From Bacteroidia bacterium (lineage in GTDB: Bacteria > Bacteroidota > Bacteroidia > Bacteroidales > Prolixibacteraceae), in contig JAPLDS010000024.1 in assembly GCA_026391295.1 (NCBI GenBank), positions 1 through 45,751 of the forward strand: 45,751 nucleotides of DNA, given 5' to 3'. Shown in pieces: positions 8,307 to 16,597 of this stretch. A program made the position numbers and the translations under genes. The notes under the pieces are model-generated. The model ran no database searches. It saw only the letters and a program-made list of their open reading frames with translations, and was not told the DNA's origin. Within the stretch, counting starts at the first letter, position 1. Every line of letters starts with the position of its first letter.

Positions 8307-9023
8307 ATGGCTCGATTAAGCGTAAATATAAATAAAATTGCGACACTGCGGAATACCAGAGATGGAAATATACCCAATGTTTTATTAGCTGCAGTAAATT
8401 GCGAGCGATTTGGGGCTCAGGGAATCACTGTGCATCCGCGCCCTGACGAAAGACATATCCGTTATGCTGACGTAAGAAGCTTAAAACCAATCATAACAAC
8501 AGAATTCAACATTGAAGGATTTCCCAATCGTTCATTCTTAGATTTAGTCTTAGAAGTAAAAGCAGACCAGGTAACATTAGTCCCAGATGCCGACGATGCC
8601 ATTACCTCAAATGCTGGTTGGGATACCATAAAGCATAAAAATTTACTAACGGATATCGTTGCCGAGTTGAAAGATGCTGGGATAAGAGTATCACTGTTTG
8701 TTGGTGCAGACGAAAAGATGGTTGAAGGAGCAGCTATTATTGGAGCAGACCGAATCGAACTCTATACTGAGCCTTATGCTTCCAACTATACACTAAATCG
8801 TGATGACGCTATAAAACCTTTTATGCACGCCGCGATTGCAGCTAAGGATTTTAATCTTGGAGTCAATGCAGGTCACGATTTAAACCTGGACAACCTACAA
8901 TTCTTCAACGAGTCGATCCCCAATTTATTAGAAGTCTCAATTGGTCACGCCTTAATTGCGGATGCCCTATACCTGGGTCTGGAGCAAACCATACTCAAAT
9001 ACAAAGCTTGCCTAGGCGAATGA
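8307..9023 (+). CDS. pdxJ: Pyridoxine 5'-phosphate synthase
   Basis: A 238-residue TIM-barrel enzyme that condenses 3-amino-2-oxopropyl phosphate with 1-deoxy-D-xylulose 5-phosphate to make pyridoxine 5'-phosphate, the last ring-forming step of the DXP-dependent vitamin B6 route. The start MARLSVNINKIATLRNTRDG and the segment GITVHPRPDERHIRYADV are family hallmarks, as are VTLVPDADDAITSNAGWD and the C-terminal EVSIGHALIADALYLGLE phosphate site. Length is normal. It is divergent from the CBS-nadK genes with about 70 bases between the chosen starts, and its TGA overlaps the ATG of the next gene (ATGA), so it is translationally coupled to the hydrolase. Confidence 0.97.
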   Translation: MARLSVNINKIATLRNTRDGNIPNVLLAAVNCERFGAQGITVHPRPDERHIRYADVRSLKPIITTEFNIEGFPNRSFLDLVLEVKADQVTLVPDADDAITSNAGWDTIKHKNLLTDIVAELKDAGIRVSLFVGADEKMVEGAAIIGADRIELYTEPYASNYTLNRDDAIKPFMHAAIAAKDFNLGVNAGHDLNLDNLQFFNESIPNLLEVSIGHALIADALYLGLEQTILKYKACLGE

Positions 9024-9829
9024 GTGTAACCTTACACTATAGAAAATCAGGGCATGGCGAACCGGTGGTAATTCTTCACGGCCTCTATGGTTCATCTGAC
9101 AACTGGAGCAGTATAGGAAGAGCACTCGAGGCACGATTTACCGTTTATATCCCCGACTTACGAAATCATGGCACCTCACCTCACGCTCCTTCACATACCT
9201 ACCAAGACCTATCTGACGATCTTTACCAGTTTTTCATCGATCACCATATTACCCGAGCTATTATCTTAGGCCATAGCATGGGCGGAAAAGCAGCGATGAT
9301 GTTTTCGGCCGAATACCCTGAGCTTATCAAAGGACTCGTGATAGCCGATATAGCTCCAAAGAGTTATTACTTAATCGACCGACCTTTTACAGCCGTACTT
9401 CAGCATGAAATAATTTTAGGTCTAATGGAGAATCTCGATCTGACAGCTGTTCATTCACGTAAAGAGATTGACCATTATCTTGCCGAAAAACTGAAAGACA
9501 GCACCTTACGACAGTTTCTAATCAAAAACATACATCGCACAAAAGAGAATCACTTCGAATGGAAAATTAACGTCCCAGTGCTTAAAAAAGCACTAATCTC
9601 CATTAGTAGTGGCATGAATAGTGATTGGTTTGATGATAGGCTACCGATCCTTCAGTATCCAGTTACCTTTATTCGGGGGTTGCGATCTGACTATATCACA
9701 AACGATGACATTCCAATGATTAAAGGAATCTATCCCGATGCGCGAATTATCGATATTGCAGATGCGGGTCATTGGCTGCACGCCGAACAACCGGAGAAAT
9801 TCATTGAAGCCTTACAGTCGGTTATATAG
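9020..9829 (+). CDS. Alpha/beta hydrolase (YbfF-like esterase)
   Basis: A 269-residue cytoplasmic alpha/beta hydrolase. The oxyanion segment ILHGLYGSSDNW (residues 18-29), the nucleophile elbow GHSMGGK with Ser86, and the histidine segment DAGHWLHAEQP with His251 are visible, so a complete catalytic apparatus is likely. The pattern is closest to the YbfF esterase group, but the substrate cannot be inferred. I take the ATG at 9020, whose first bases overlap the pdxJ TGA, rather than a TTG four codons upstream. The gene is coupled to pdxJ, but no vitamin B6 role is established. Its 3' end overlaps the malQ 3' end by 18 bases on the other strand. Confidence 0.9.
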   Translation: MSVTLHYRKSGHGEPVVILHGLYGSSDNWSSIGRALEARFTVYIPDLRNHGTSPHAPSHTYQDLSDDLYQFFIDHHITRAIILGHSMGGKAAMMFSAEYPELIKGLVIADIAPKSYYLIDRPFTAVLQHEIILGLMENLDLTAVHSRKEIDHYLAEKLKDSTLRQFLIKNIHRTKENHFEWKINVPVLKKALISISSGMNSDWFDDRLPILQYPVTFIRGLRSDYITNDDIPMIKGIYPDARIIDIADAGHWLHAEQPEKFIEALQSVI

Positions 9830-11293
9830 CTCGGTCAGAAATTTTAAGTGTTCTCCACTCTCCTTCAGATTAACCTGGTCACTTAACCTCCAGCGCCAAT
9901 TATTCTCAATAGTCCCAGGGGTATTCATCCTTGCTGTAGAATCAAAACCTAAAATATCCTGCAAAGGGAGAATGGCAGTTTGTGCTGAGGATCCCATAAC
10001 AGAACGGATCATCGACCAATGATTAAGGGTTGAATTCCCTAAATAGGTTTTCAATAAACGACGCTCTTCCCCTTTAACCTTATTTATCCAACCAGTTGTG
10101 GTATCATTATCATGAGTCCCTGTATAAACGATAAAGTCCGACTCATAATTATGGGGCAGATGTTCGTTTGTCGAATCAGATGCAAATGCGAATTGTAGCA
10201 CCTTCATGCCCGGAAGTTTGAATTTTTTACGCAACTGATGAACCTCCTCGGTAATTGTTCCAAGATCTTCCGCAACAATTGGCAAATGACCGATCTGACC
10301 TTGCAAGATAGATAAAACAGCCTCTCCGTCAGCTTTCAACCACTCACCTTTCACTGCAGTCTTTTCACCGAATGGAATTGCCCAATACGATTCTAATCCT
10401 CTAAAATGATCTACACGAACGAGATCAAACATCCTTAAATTAAAATGCAAACGAGCAATCCACCAATTATAATTCTGATTTCGTAATTCCTGCCAGTTAT
10501 AGAGTGGATTTCCCCATAACTGTCCTGTCTCACTAAAATAGTCTGGAGGAACTCCCCCAACAGCAATTGGCTTATTCTGCTCATCAAACTGAAAAAGTTT
10601 CTGATTAGTCCAAACATCAACACTGTCATATGAAACATAAAGAGGTACATCGCCAACTATTTGTATCTTCTTTTCATTCGCATATCGCTTCAGTGCAAAC
10701 CACTGTTTAAAGAACATAAACTGAATAAATCGCTGGTATTCAATATCATCTCTATAGGTCCGATAATGCACATGGAGGGCATCCGGATTTAAACTTACGA
10801 GCGATGCTTCCCAATGACTCCAGTCTTTACCTTTCAAGTTTTTACGACAGGCATAAAACATCGACCAATCCTCGAGCCACCAGCTATTTTCATCCCAAAA
10901 ATGGAGATAATCATTCCATCCAAAACCACCAATCTCCCGAAATCGATTAAATGCCTTATCTAAATATGGCTCTCTAAATTTGCGCACCTGATGATAATCA
11001 ACACTCTCTAGAGGGAATGCCTTTTCAGGCTTAGCTATCTTGTCAATCAGCAGTCCTAATTTTTCCAGTTCATCTAAATCAACCAAATCAGCATTTCCTG
11101 CAAATGCCGAATAGCACTGATACGGCGAATGACTAAAATCGGTGGGTCCTAATGGGAGAATTTGCCAGATCTGCTGACCTGAATCGGCAAGCCAATCGAC
11201 AAAATTATATGCCTCAATACCTAATGAGCCAATGCCATATTTCCCGGGCAATGAGGTAGGATGAAGCAATATTCCAGAGGTACGATTAGACAT
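9812..11293 (-). CDS. malQ: 4-alpha-glucanotransferase (GH77)
   Basis: A 493-residue cytoplasmic enzyme that transfers alpha-1,4-glucan segments in maltodextrin and glycogen metabolism. Start is the ATG at 11291-11293 giving MSNRTSGILLHPTSLPGKYG, the standard GH77 opening; the frame is open 34 codons further but only because it runs into repeat DNA. Family motifs are RVDHFRG (nucleophile Asp), PIVAEDLG (acid/base Glu) and TGTHDND (third carboxylate), all intact. The compact length is that of the simple bacterial type without the starch-binding N-terminal domains seen in some Bacteroidota. Its upstream region is a 445-base array of imperfect repeats, which may sit in its leader transcript. Confidence 0.95.
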   Translation of the reverse strand: MSNRTSGILLHPTSLPGKYGIGSLGIEAYNFVDWLADSGQQIWQILPLGPTDFSHSPYQCYSAFAGNADLVDLDELEKLGLLIDKIAKPEKAFPLESVDYHQVRKFREPYLDKAFNRFREIGGFGWNDYLHFWDENSWWLEDWSMFYACRKNLKGKDWSHWEASLVSLNPDALHVHYRTYRDDIEYQRFIQFMFFKQWFALKRYANEKKIQIVGDVPLYVSYDSVDVWTNQKLFQFDEQNKPIAVGGVPPDYFSETGQLWGNPLYNWQELRNQNYNWWIARLHFNLRMFDLVRVDHFRGLESYWAIPFGEKTAVKGEWLKADGEAVLSILQGQIGHLPIVAEDLGTITEEVHQLRKKFKLPGMKVLQFAFASDSTNEHLPHNYESDFIVYTGTHDNDTTTGWINKVKGEERRLLKTYLGNSTLNHWSMIRSVMGSSAQTAILPLQDILGFDSTARMNTPGTIENNWRWRLSDQVNLKESGEHLKFLTELYNRL

Positions 11294-11314
11294 ATAATTA
11301 AATAATAAAATAAA

Positions 11315-11735
11315 CACATTAGGCACATAGGCCACATTAGAAAGCACACTAAAATTTATTGTGTCTATTGTGTTTCTTTTTTTTCTTTTTACCACATAGG
11401 CACATAGGCCACATTAGAAGGCACACTAAAATCTATTGTGTCTATTGTGTTTCTTTTTTTTCTTTTTACCACATAGGCACATAGGCCACATTAGAATCTA
11501 TTGTGTCTATTGTGTTTCTCTTTTTTTCACCACATTAGGCACATAGGCCACATCAGAAGGCACATTAGACTCTAGTGTGTCTATTGTGTTTTTCCTACTG
11601 TGTTCTATAGTGTTTCTCTTTTTTCTTTTCACCACATTAGGCACATAGGCCACATTAGAATCTATTGTGTCTATTGTGTTTCTCTTTTTTCTTTTTTTCA
11701 CATAGGCACATAGAGCACATGAGAAGGTACATCAA
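11315..11735. repeat. Array of six imperfect interspersed repeats between the S9 peptidase gene and malQ
   Basis: Six copies start at about 11315, 11393, 11470, 11531, 11633 and 11699, with spacings of 78, 77, 61, 102 and 66 bases. Each opens with a variant of CACATAGGCACATAGGCCAC followed by ATTAGAA, most then have TCTATTGTGTCTATTGTG and end in a T-rich tract. The opening block and the TATTGTG block are imperfect inverted complements (CACATTAGA against TCTATTGTG with one mismatch), so each copy can fold as a hairpin. The last copy is partial. This fills the whole 445-base gene-free gap at 11294-11738. It resembles the short GTG/CAC-rich intergenic repeats found in many Bacteroidota; no mobile gene or direct-repeat-and-spacer CRISPR layout is present. 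Confidence 0.85.
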
Positions 11736-11738
11736 AAT

Positions 11739-13829
11739 TTATTTCAACCATTTATCCAACCATTGGAAATAGACTCGTTGCCAAAGAATTCCATTTTGTG
11801 GTTGAAGAACCCAATGACACTCATCTGGAAAGAATAAAAATTCAGCAGGTATGCCCCTTAATTTAGCCGCATTATAGGCACCCATACCTTGAGTATAAGG
11901 AATTCGCAAATCCTTTTCTCCATGAATAACTAGAAGTGGGGTATCCCAATTTTGAACAAATTTATGCGGCGAGAAATTCTTATAAGTATTCTGAGCCACT
12001 TTGTTATTCATATCCCAATAAGCTCCGCCATTATCCCAATTGACAAACCACATCTCATCTGTTGTCGAATACATCGCTTCGAGATTGAAAATTCCGCAAT
12101 GCGAGACAAAAGCCTTAAATCGTTTTTGATGATGACCTGCAAGATAATAGACAGAATAGCCACCATAACTTGCACCAACAGCTCCTAATCGATCTTTATC
12201 CACAAAAGGCTCTTTAGCCATATGGTCTATGGCCGACAAGTAATCTTTCATATTCTGACCCCCATAATCACCGGAGATCTGCTCGTTCCATGCTTGGCCG
12301 AAACCAGGAAGACCGCGACGATTAGGAGCCACGATAATATAGTCATTAGCAGCCATCATCTGAAAATTCCATCGATACGACCAGAACTGACTTACCGTAC
12401 TTTGCGGACCGCCCTCACAGAATAACAGGGTAGGATATTTCTTTTTCGGATCAAAATGAGGCGGATAGATAACCCACATCTGCATCTGTTTGTGGTCTGT
12501 GGTTTCGATCCATCGACTTTCAACTTTCCCAAAAGTAAGTTGATCCATCAAACCTTTAGTGGCTGTTGTAATTGGTTCATCTTTTCCGGTCAGTGGATCG
12601 ACACGATAAATTTCTGCTGGATTAGACATCGAAACTTTCGAGGCTACTAGCTGCGAACCAGCAATTGCAACATCTTGATAATCATGTACTCCATCCGTAA
12701 TTCGTATAATCTTATGATCCTGAAGGTCAAGTCGATATAATTCATCAGTAGCATGAATATCAGAAATGAAATAGATTGACTTAGCATCAGCAGTCCAAGT
12801 TAACCCTTTCACATTCTGATCAAAACTAGCTGTGTAATCAACTTTCTCACCACTTTTTAGATTCGCTACAAAAAGTCTATTTTTATCTGCTTCATAACCA
12901 TCGCGGGCCATACTTTCCCAAGCTAACATTTGACCATCGGGAGAGAAAACGGGGTTTGTATCATAACCCATCATACCCTCTGTGAAATTTGTGGTAACGC
13001 CTGTTTCGAGATTATAAAGATAAATATCTGAATTTGTTGATAAGGTATAAGCTTTACCCACCACCTTCTTACAGGTATATGCAATAGTTTTTCCATCAGA
13101 ACTCCAGTTGATTTGCTCAATGCCACCCATTGGTTTCATTGGAGAATCAAACCGCTCATCCTTCATTAGATCCTTATCTCCACTCAGACCAGAAGAGGTG
13201 TAGGAAGCGAGAAAAATATGCTGATAGGTGTAATCATGCCAGCTATCCCAATGGCGATACATGAGATCAGTCTCAAGTCGAGCATTTGCCAGGGGCAGAT
13301 CTGGATATAGATCATGAATATTCTGATCTAACTTAACCGATTTTATATAAAGAATATGCTTCAGATCAGGCGAATATTTGAATCCGGAGATGCCATCAGC
13401 AACATTCGAAATTTGAACCTTATCCGATCCATCAGGATTCATCTCCCAAAGTTGTGCAGACCCTGATTTAGATGAGATATAGCCAATTTTCAATCCATCA
13501 GGACGCCATTGCTCCTCCCCCTCTTTTTCTGCGGTATCGGTAAGTTTTTTGGCTTCTCCACCAGCTATTGGACTAAGATAGATATCGCGATATGATTTAT
13601 TCTCCGAGATATTAAAATTGGTAATGCCATAAATTACAGACTTGCCATCAGGAGAAACCTGCATACCACCGATACGTCCAAACGACCACAGCACTTCAGG
13701 GGTCATTCTATCTGAAGTAAGCTTTGGAGTTAATGGAACGAAATTAGGCTTTACTGGAGTTGGTTTTTCATTTTTCATGCAGGCTGTAAAAGAGATCAGA
13801 ATAATAAAAAATAAAGATAATTTCTTCAT
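11739..13829 (-). CDS. S9-family (prolyl oligopeptidase-like) peptidase, probable lipoprotein
   Basis: A 696-residue exported serine peptidase. Start is the ATG at 13827-13829 (MKKLSLFFIILISFTACMKN), eight codons inside the longest frame; the ...SFTAC end looks like a lipobox, so it is probably a lipoprotein. Residues about 35-430 form a WD40-like beta-propeller (PDGKSVIYGI, PDGLKIGYISS, PDLKHILYI and PDGQMLAWES repeats). The C-terminal alpha/beta hydrolase domain has GASYGGYS with Ser554, HGEKDLRIP with the Asp, and DECHWVLQPQN with the His. Such enzymes clip short peptides, dipeptidyl-peptidase or acylaminoacyl-peptidase type; which one is not determinable here. It stands alone between thrC and the repeat array. 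Confidence 0.93.
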   Translation of the reverse strand: MKKLSLFFIILISFTACMKNEKPTPVKPNFVPLTPKLTSDRMTPEVLWSFGRIGGMQVSPDGKSVIYGITNFNISENKSYRDIYLSPIAGGEAKKLTDTAEKEGEEQWRPDGLKIGYISSKSGSAQLWEMNPDGSDKVQISNVADGISGFKYSPDLKHILYIKSVKLDQNIHDLYPDLPLANARLETDLMYRHWDSWHDYTYQHIFLASYTSSGLSGDKDLMKDERFDSPMKPMGGIEQINWSSDGKTIAYTCKKVVGKAYTLSTNSDIYLYNLETGVTTNFTEGMMGYDTNPVFSPDGQMLAWESMARDGYEADKNRLFVANLKSGEKVDYTASFDQNVKGLTWTADAKSIYFISDIHATDELYRLDLQDHKIIRITDGVHDYQDVAIAGSQLVASKVSMSNPAEIYRVDPLTGKDEPITTATKGLMDQLTFGKVESRWIETTDHKQMQMWVIYPPHFDPKKKYPTLLFCEGGPQSTVSQFWSYRWNFQMMAANDYIIVAPNRRGLPGFGQAWNEQISGDYGGQNMKDYLSAIDHMAKEPFVDKDRLGAVGASYGGYSVYYLAGHHQKRFKAFVSHCGIFNLEAMYSTTDEMWFVNWDNGGAYWDMNNKVAQNTYKNFSPHKFVQNWDTPLLVIHGEKDLRIPYTQGMGAYNAAKLRGIPAEFLFFPDECHWVLQPQNGILWQRVYFQWLDKWLK

Positions 13830-13983
13830 TGTCTGAATTTTTAGTGTGAGCAAAAATATTCGAAATAACTAAACGCAAATCAAAATAATCCTTTAGCTAA
13901 ATAAACCACCAAATGCAAGATGGTATCGCAGTAGCTAAATTAGACAGTAACTCTAACGGAACAAGATATAAAATCTAATAAAT

Positions 13984-15282
13984 TTAATCTAACTCATTTA
14001 GGTAGGCACGGAAAGCACTATAATCTGAAGAAAGTTGAATCGTCTGTTTAGTCCCCTTCATGAAATTTTGCAATTTCTGTGGCATTGGAACATTACCTTT
14101 CCCAACAATTGGCTCAACCGTATCGGTAAACTTAGCAGGATGAGCTGTTTCTAAAAATATACCAGTCTCACCATCCTTCAAAAGTTCTTGTAATGCGCGA
14201 TAACCCACCGCTCCATGCGGATCAAGCAGATAGCCAGTTTGTTGAAAAACAGCTAAAAGAGTTTCTCGAATTTGTTCGTCATTGTAAGTTGTCCCAACCA
14301 TATCTGCAGCAATTGCGCTATGGTCATTCTTATATAGATCAAGGATACGAGCAAAATTACTTGGGTCACCCACATCCATGGCATTAGCTATCGTAGAGAC
14401 CGATGGACGTGGAGAATAGACACCAGTCTTAAGGTATTGAAAAACAATGTCGTTTAAGTTATTTGCGGCGATAAATTTATGTATTGGCAAACCCATTTTT
14501 TTTGCAAATAATCCTGCAGTAAGGTTTCCAAAATTTCCACTCGGAACCGAGAACACCACCTCGCGCGATTTATCTTCCAACTTAGCCCATGCATTAAAAT
14601 AGTAAAAAGCTTGCGGTAAGAAACGGGCTACATTGATTGAATTAGCGGAAGTTATGGTGATCTGTTTTTTTAGCACGTCATCCATAAAAGCTGACTTCAC
14701 CAAGGCTTGACAATCATCGAATGTACCCTCTACTTCAAGAGCAGTAATGTTTTGACCTAAGGTAGTGAATTGCATCTCTTGAATCTCACTGACCTTACCT
14801 TTGGGATAAAGGACATGTACTTTGATACCAGGCACTCCTAAGAAACCATTTGCCACAGCACTTCCAGTATCACCAGAAGTAGCTACCAGCACATGCACCA
14901 TTTTTTTCTCTTTGCCTAAAAAATGAGACAATAAACGGGCCATAAAACGAGCCCCAACATCTTTAAATGCAGCGGTTGGACCATGAAAAAGTTCCAAGGA
15001 ATAAATATCCTTACTTACACTCACAAGCGGAGTATCAAAGGATAAGGTATTAAACACAATCTTCTGAAGAGTATATTCAGGAATATCTTCACCAAAGAAA
15101 TGTTTCGCTACCTCAAAAGAGATTTCTTGAAAATTCATCCCGTCGATCTCTTTGAAGAAAGATTCGGGCATAGGGACAATGCGCTCAGGCATAAACAATC
15201 CACGATCGGCAGCTAACCCCTGATTCACAGCTAAATCAAGTGTAACATCTGGCGTATTGTGGTTGGTGCTGTAATAGTTCAT
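13984..15282 (-). CDS. thrC: Threonine synthase
   Basis: A 432-residue pyridoxal-phosphate enzyme that converts O-phospho-L-homoserine to threonine. The PLP-binding segment FHGPTAAFKDVGARF contains Lys107. The N-terminus MNYYSTNHNTPDVTLDLAVNQG and the downstream VATSGDTGSAVANGF (cofactor phosphate cup) are typical of the longer bacterial type. It is the last gene of the leftward set thrA - ApgM-like - thrC, 86 bases after its neighbour, so all three threonine-branch steps from aspartate semialdehyde onward lie together. No obvious terminator is visible in the 154 bases after it. Confidence 0.96.
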   Translation of the reverse strand: MNYYSTNHNTPDVTLDLAVNQGLAADRGLFMPERIVPMPESFFKEIDGMNFQEISFEVAKHFFGEDIPEYTLQKIVFNTLSFDTPLVSVSKDIYSLELFHGPTAAFKDVGARFMARLLSHFLGKEKKMVHVLVATSGDTGSAVANGFLGVPGIKVHVLYPKGKVSEIQEMQFTTLGQNITALEVEGTFDDCQALVKSAFMDDVLKKQITITSANSINVARFLPQAFYYFNAWAKLEDKSREVVFSVPSGNFGNLTAGLFAKKMGLPIHKFIAANNLNDIVFQYLKTGVYSPRPSVSTIANAMDVGDPSNFARILDLYKNDHSAIAADMVGTTYNDEQIRETLLAVFQQTGYLLDPHGAVGYRALQELLKDGETGIFLETAHPAKFTDTVEPIVGKGNVPMPQKLQNFMKGTKQTIQLSSDYSAFRAYLNELD

Positions 15283-15368
15283 GGTCTAATATTTCGTATT
15301 CTGACGTTAAAACTTTTATTTTTTGACCAATCAAATTGGACGGGGCAGTATAAAAAAGTTGAATAATG

Positions 15369-16580
15369 TTACTTTGCTTTTAATAATTCCAGCATAAACT
15401 GATGACTCTCCAAAATGCCATAATCTCCTTTACGCGCAGCAATCTCATCGTACTGTGTCACTTCATCTGGAGTAATGCCTGGATACCAAATCAAAAATGG
15501 AACTGCATCACGTGTATGGGTTTTTAGTTTCCATGGAGTGGGATGATCGGGCAATATGGCAATTGCAACGGGCTCATCCATTCTTGATATTTGCTCAACA
15601 AGGTATTTTACCACTCGATGGTCGAGGTATTCAATGGTTCTTAATTTAAGATCATAATCACCCTCGTGACCGGCTTCATCGCTGGCTTCAATATGCAAAT
15701 AAACAAAATCTTTAGTCTTTAGCTGTTCGAATGCAGCAATTGCCTTCCCCTCGTAGTTCGTATCGTATAATCCGGTTGCGCCCTCCACCTTAATCACTTC
15801 AAGGCCTGCATAAACACCAATGCCTTGAATAAGGTCAACGGCCGATATAACGGCTCCACTCTGGATGCCAAACATCTGCTTCAAAGTCTTCATCGAAGGC
15901 TTATAGCCAGGTGACCATGGCCAAATAGAGTTAGCTGGATCTTTTCCCTCGCTTTTACGCTTAATATTTACAGGATGATTTTCTAATAGTTCTCTTGACT
16001 TAGTAACCAATTCAACTAATAGCTTCGCAGTTTCGTCTCCTGCACTATTTGTAGAGGTAGGTAATAATTCATTTACCACTCCTCCAACGTAATCATGAGG
16101 TGGAGCGCACTTAAGTGATTTATTACCTCCTTTTATAACGAGCAGATGTCGATAAGAAACGCCAGTATAAAAGTGAACCTTCTCATTGCCAAACGCTGCG
16201 TTAAGTGTCTGAATAAGCTCATCTGCTTCAGCTGTAGAGATATGTCCAGATGAATGATTTTTTATTTTCTCGTCGGATATACAGATCAGATTACAACGTA
16301 GCCCTAGATCGCCCTCTTCAAGATTAACTCCGATGCTGGCCGCTTCGATTACGCCTCGTCCTTCAAAAACCGCCTCCACATCGTAACCCAGAACTGCAAG
16401 ATTTGCCACTTCACTTCCTGGATGTAACCGCTCAGGTATCGTCTTTAAAAGACCAGAACGACCTTCTGCAGCCAATCGATCGATATGAGGGATATGAGCC
16501 GCCATTAAAGGGGTCAACCCATTATGCTCTAGCTCAGGCTGATCCGACATGCCATCACCTAGGATAACTATATATTTCAT
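15369..16580 (-). CDS. ApgM-family phosphotransferase, probable homoserine kinase
   Basis: A 403-residue member of the alkaline-phosphatase superfamily, by sequence like the archaeal-type cofactor-independent phosphoglycerate mutase. It has Asp9 in LGDGMSD, the nucleophile Ser56 in HPGSEVANLAVLGYD, and metal-binding segments ASDEAGHEGD and LPDHPTPWKLKTHTRD, so two-metal chemistry is likely. Its position between thrA and thrC, 16 bases after thrA, matches the group proposed as a homoserine kinase (TIGR02535, named from gene context) that stands in for ThrB. Seen: family motifs and location. Inferred: the reaction, homoserine plus ATP to O-phosphohomoserine. The alternative is a true phosphoglycerate mutase; databases often label it so. 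Confidence 0.85.
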   Translation of the reverse strand: MKYIVILGDGMSDQPELEHNGLTPLMAAHIPHIDRLAAEGRSGLLKTIPERLHPGSEVANLAVLGYDVEAVFEGRGVIEAASIGVNLEEGDLGLRCNLICISDEKIKNHSSGHISTAEADELIQTLNAAFGNEKVHFYTGVSYRHLLVIKGGNKSLKCAPPHDYVGGVVNELLPTSTNSAGDETAKLLVELVTKSRELLENHPVNIKRKSEGKDPANSIWPWSPGYKPSMKTLKQMFGIQSGAVISAVDLIQGIGVYAGLEVIKVEGATGLYDTNYEGKAIAAFEQLKTKDFVYLHIEASDEAGHEGDYDLKLRTIEYLDHRVVKYLVEQISRMDEPVAIAILPDHPTPWKLKTHTRDAVPFLIWYPGITPDEVTQYDEIAARKGDYGILESHQFMLELLKAK

Positions 16581-16597
16581 TGTAAGATTCTTAACTA

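Noticed and set aside
11294-11395. A longer N-terminus for malQ
   Set aside because: The added 34 residues come from repeat DNA and a hydrophobic scrap, whereas GH77 proteins begin at SGILLHPTSLPG.
11507-11701. Minus-strand 64-codon open frame with KRKKRNTIDTIDSNVAYVPN-type repeats
   Set aside because: It is a translation of the repeat array; the copies differ by insertions not in threes, and there is no start context or family.
11315-11735. A CRISPR array
   Set aside because: The repeats are imperfect, irregularly spaced and the intervening DNA is itself T-rich repeat sequence; no cas gene is near.
13830-13983. A terminator after thrA-thrC or promoter for the peptidase
   Set aside because: No stem with a T-run and no TAnnTTTG at a sensible distance could be found.
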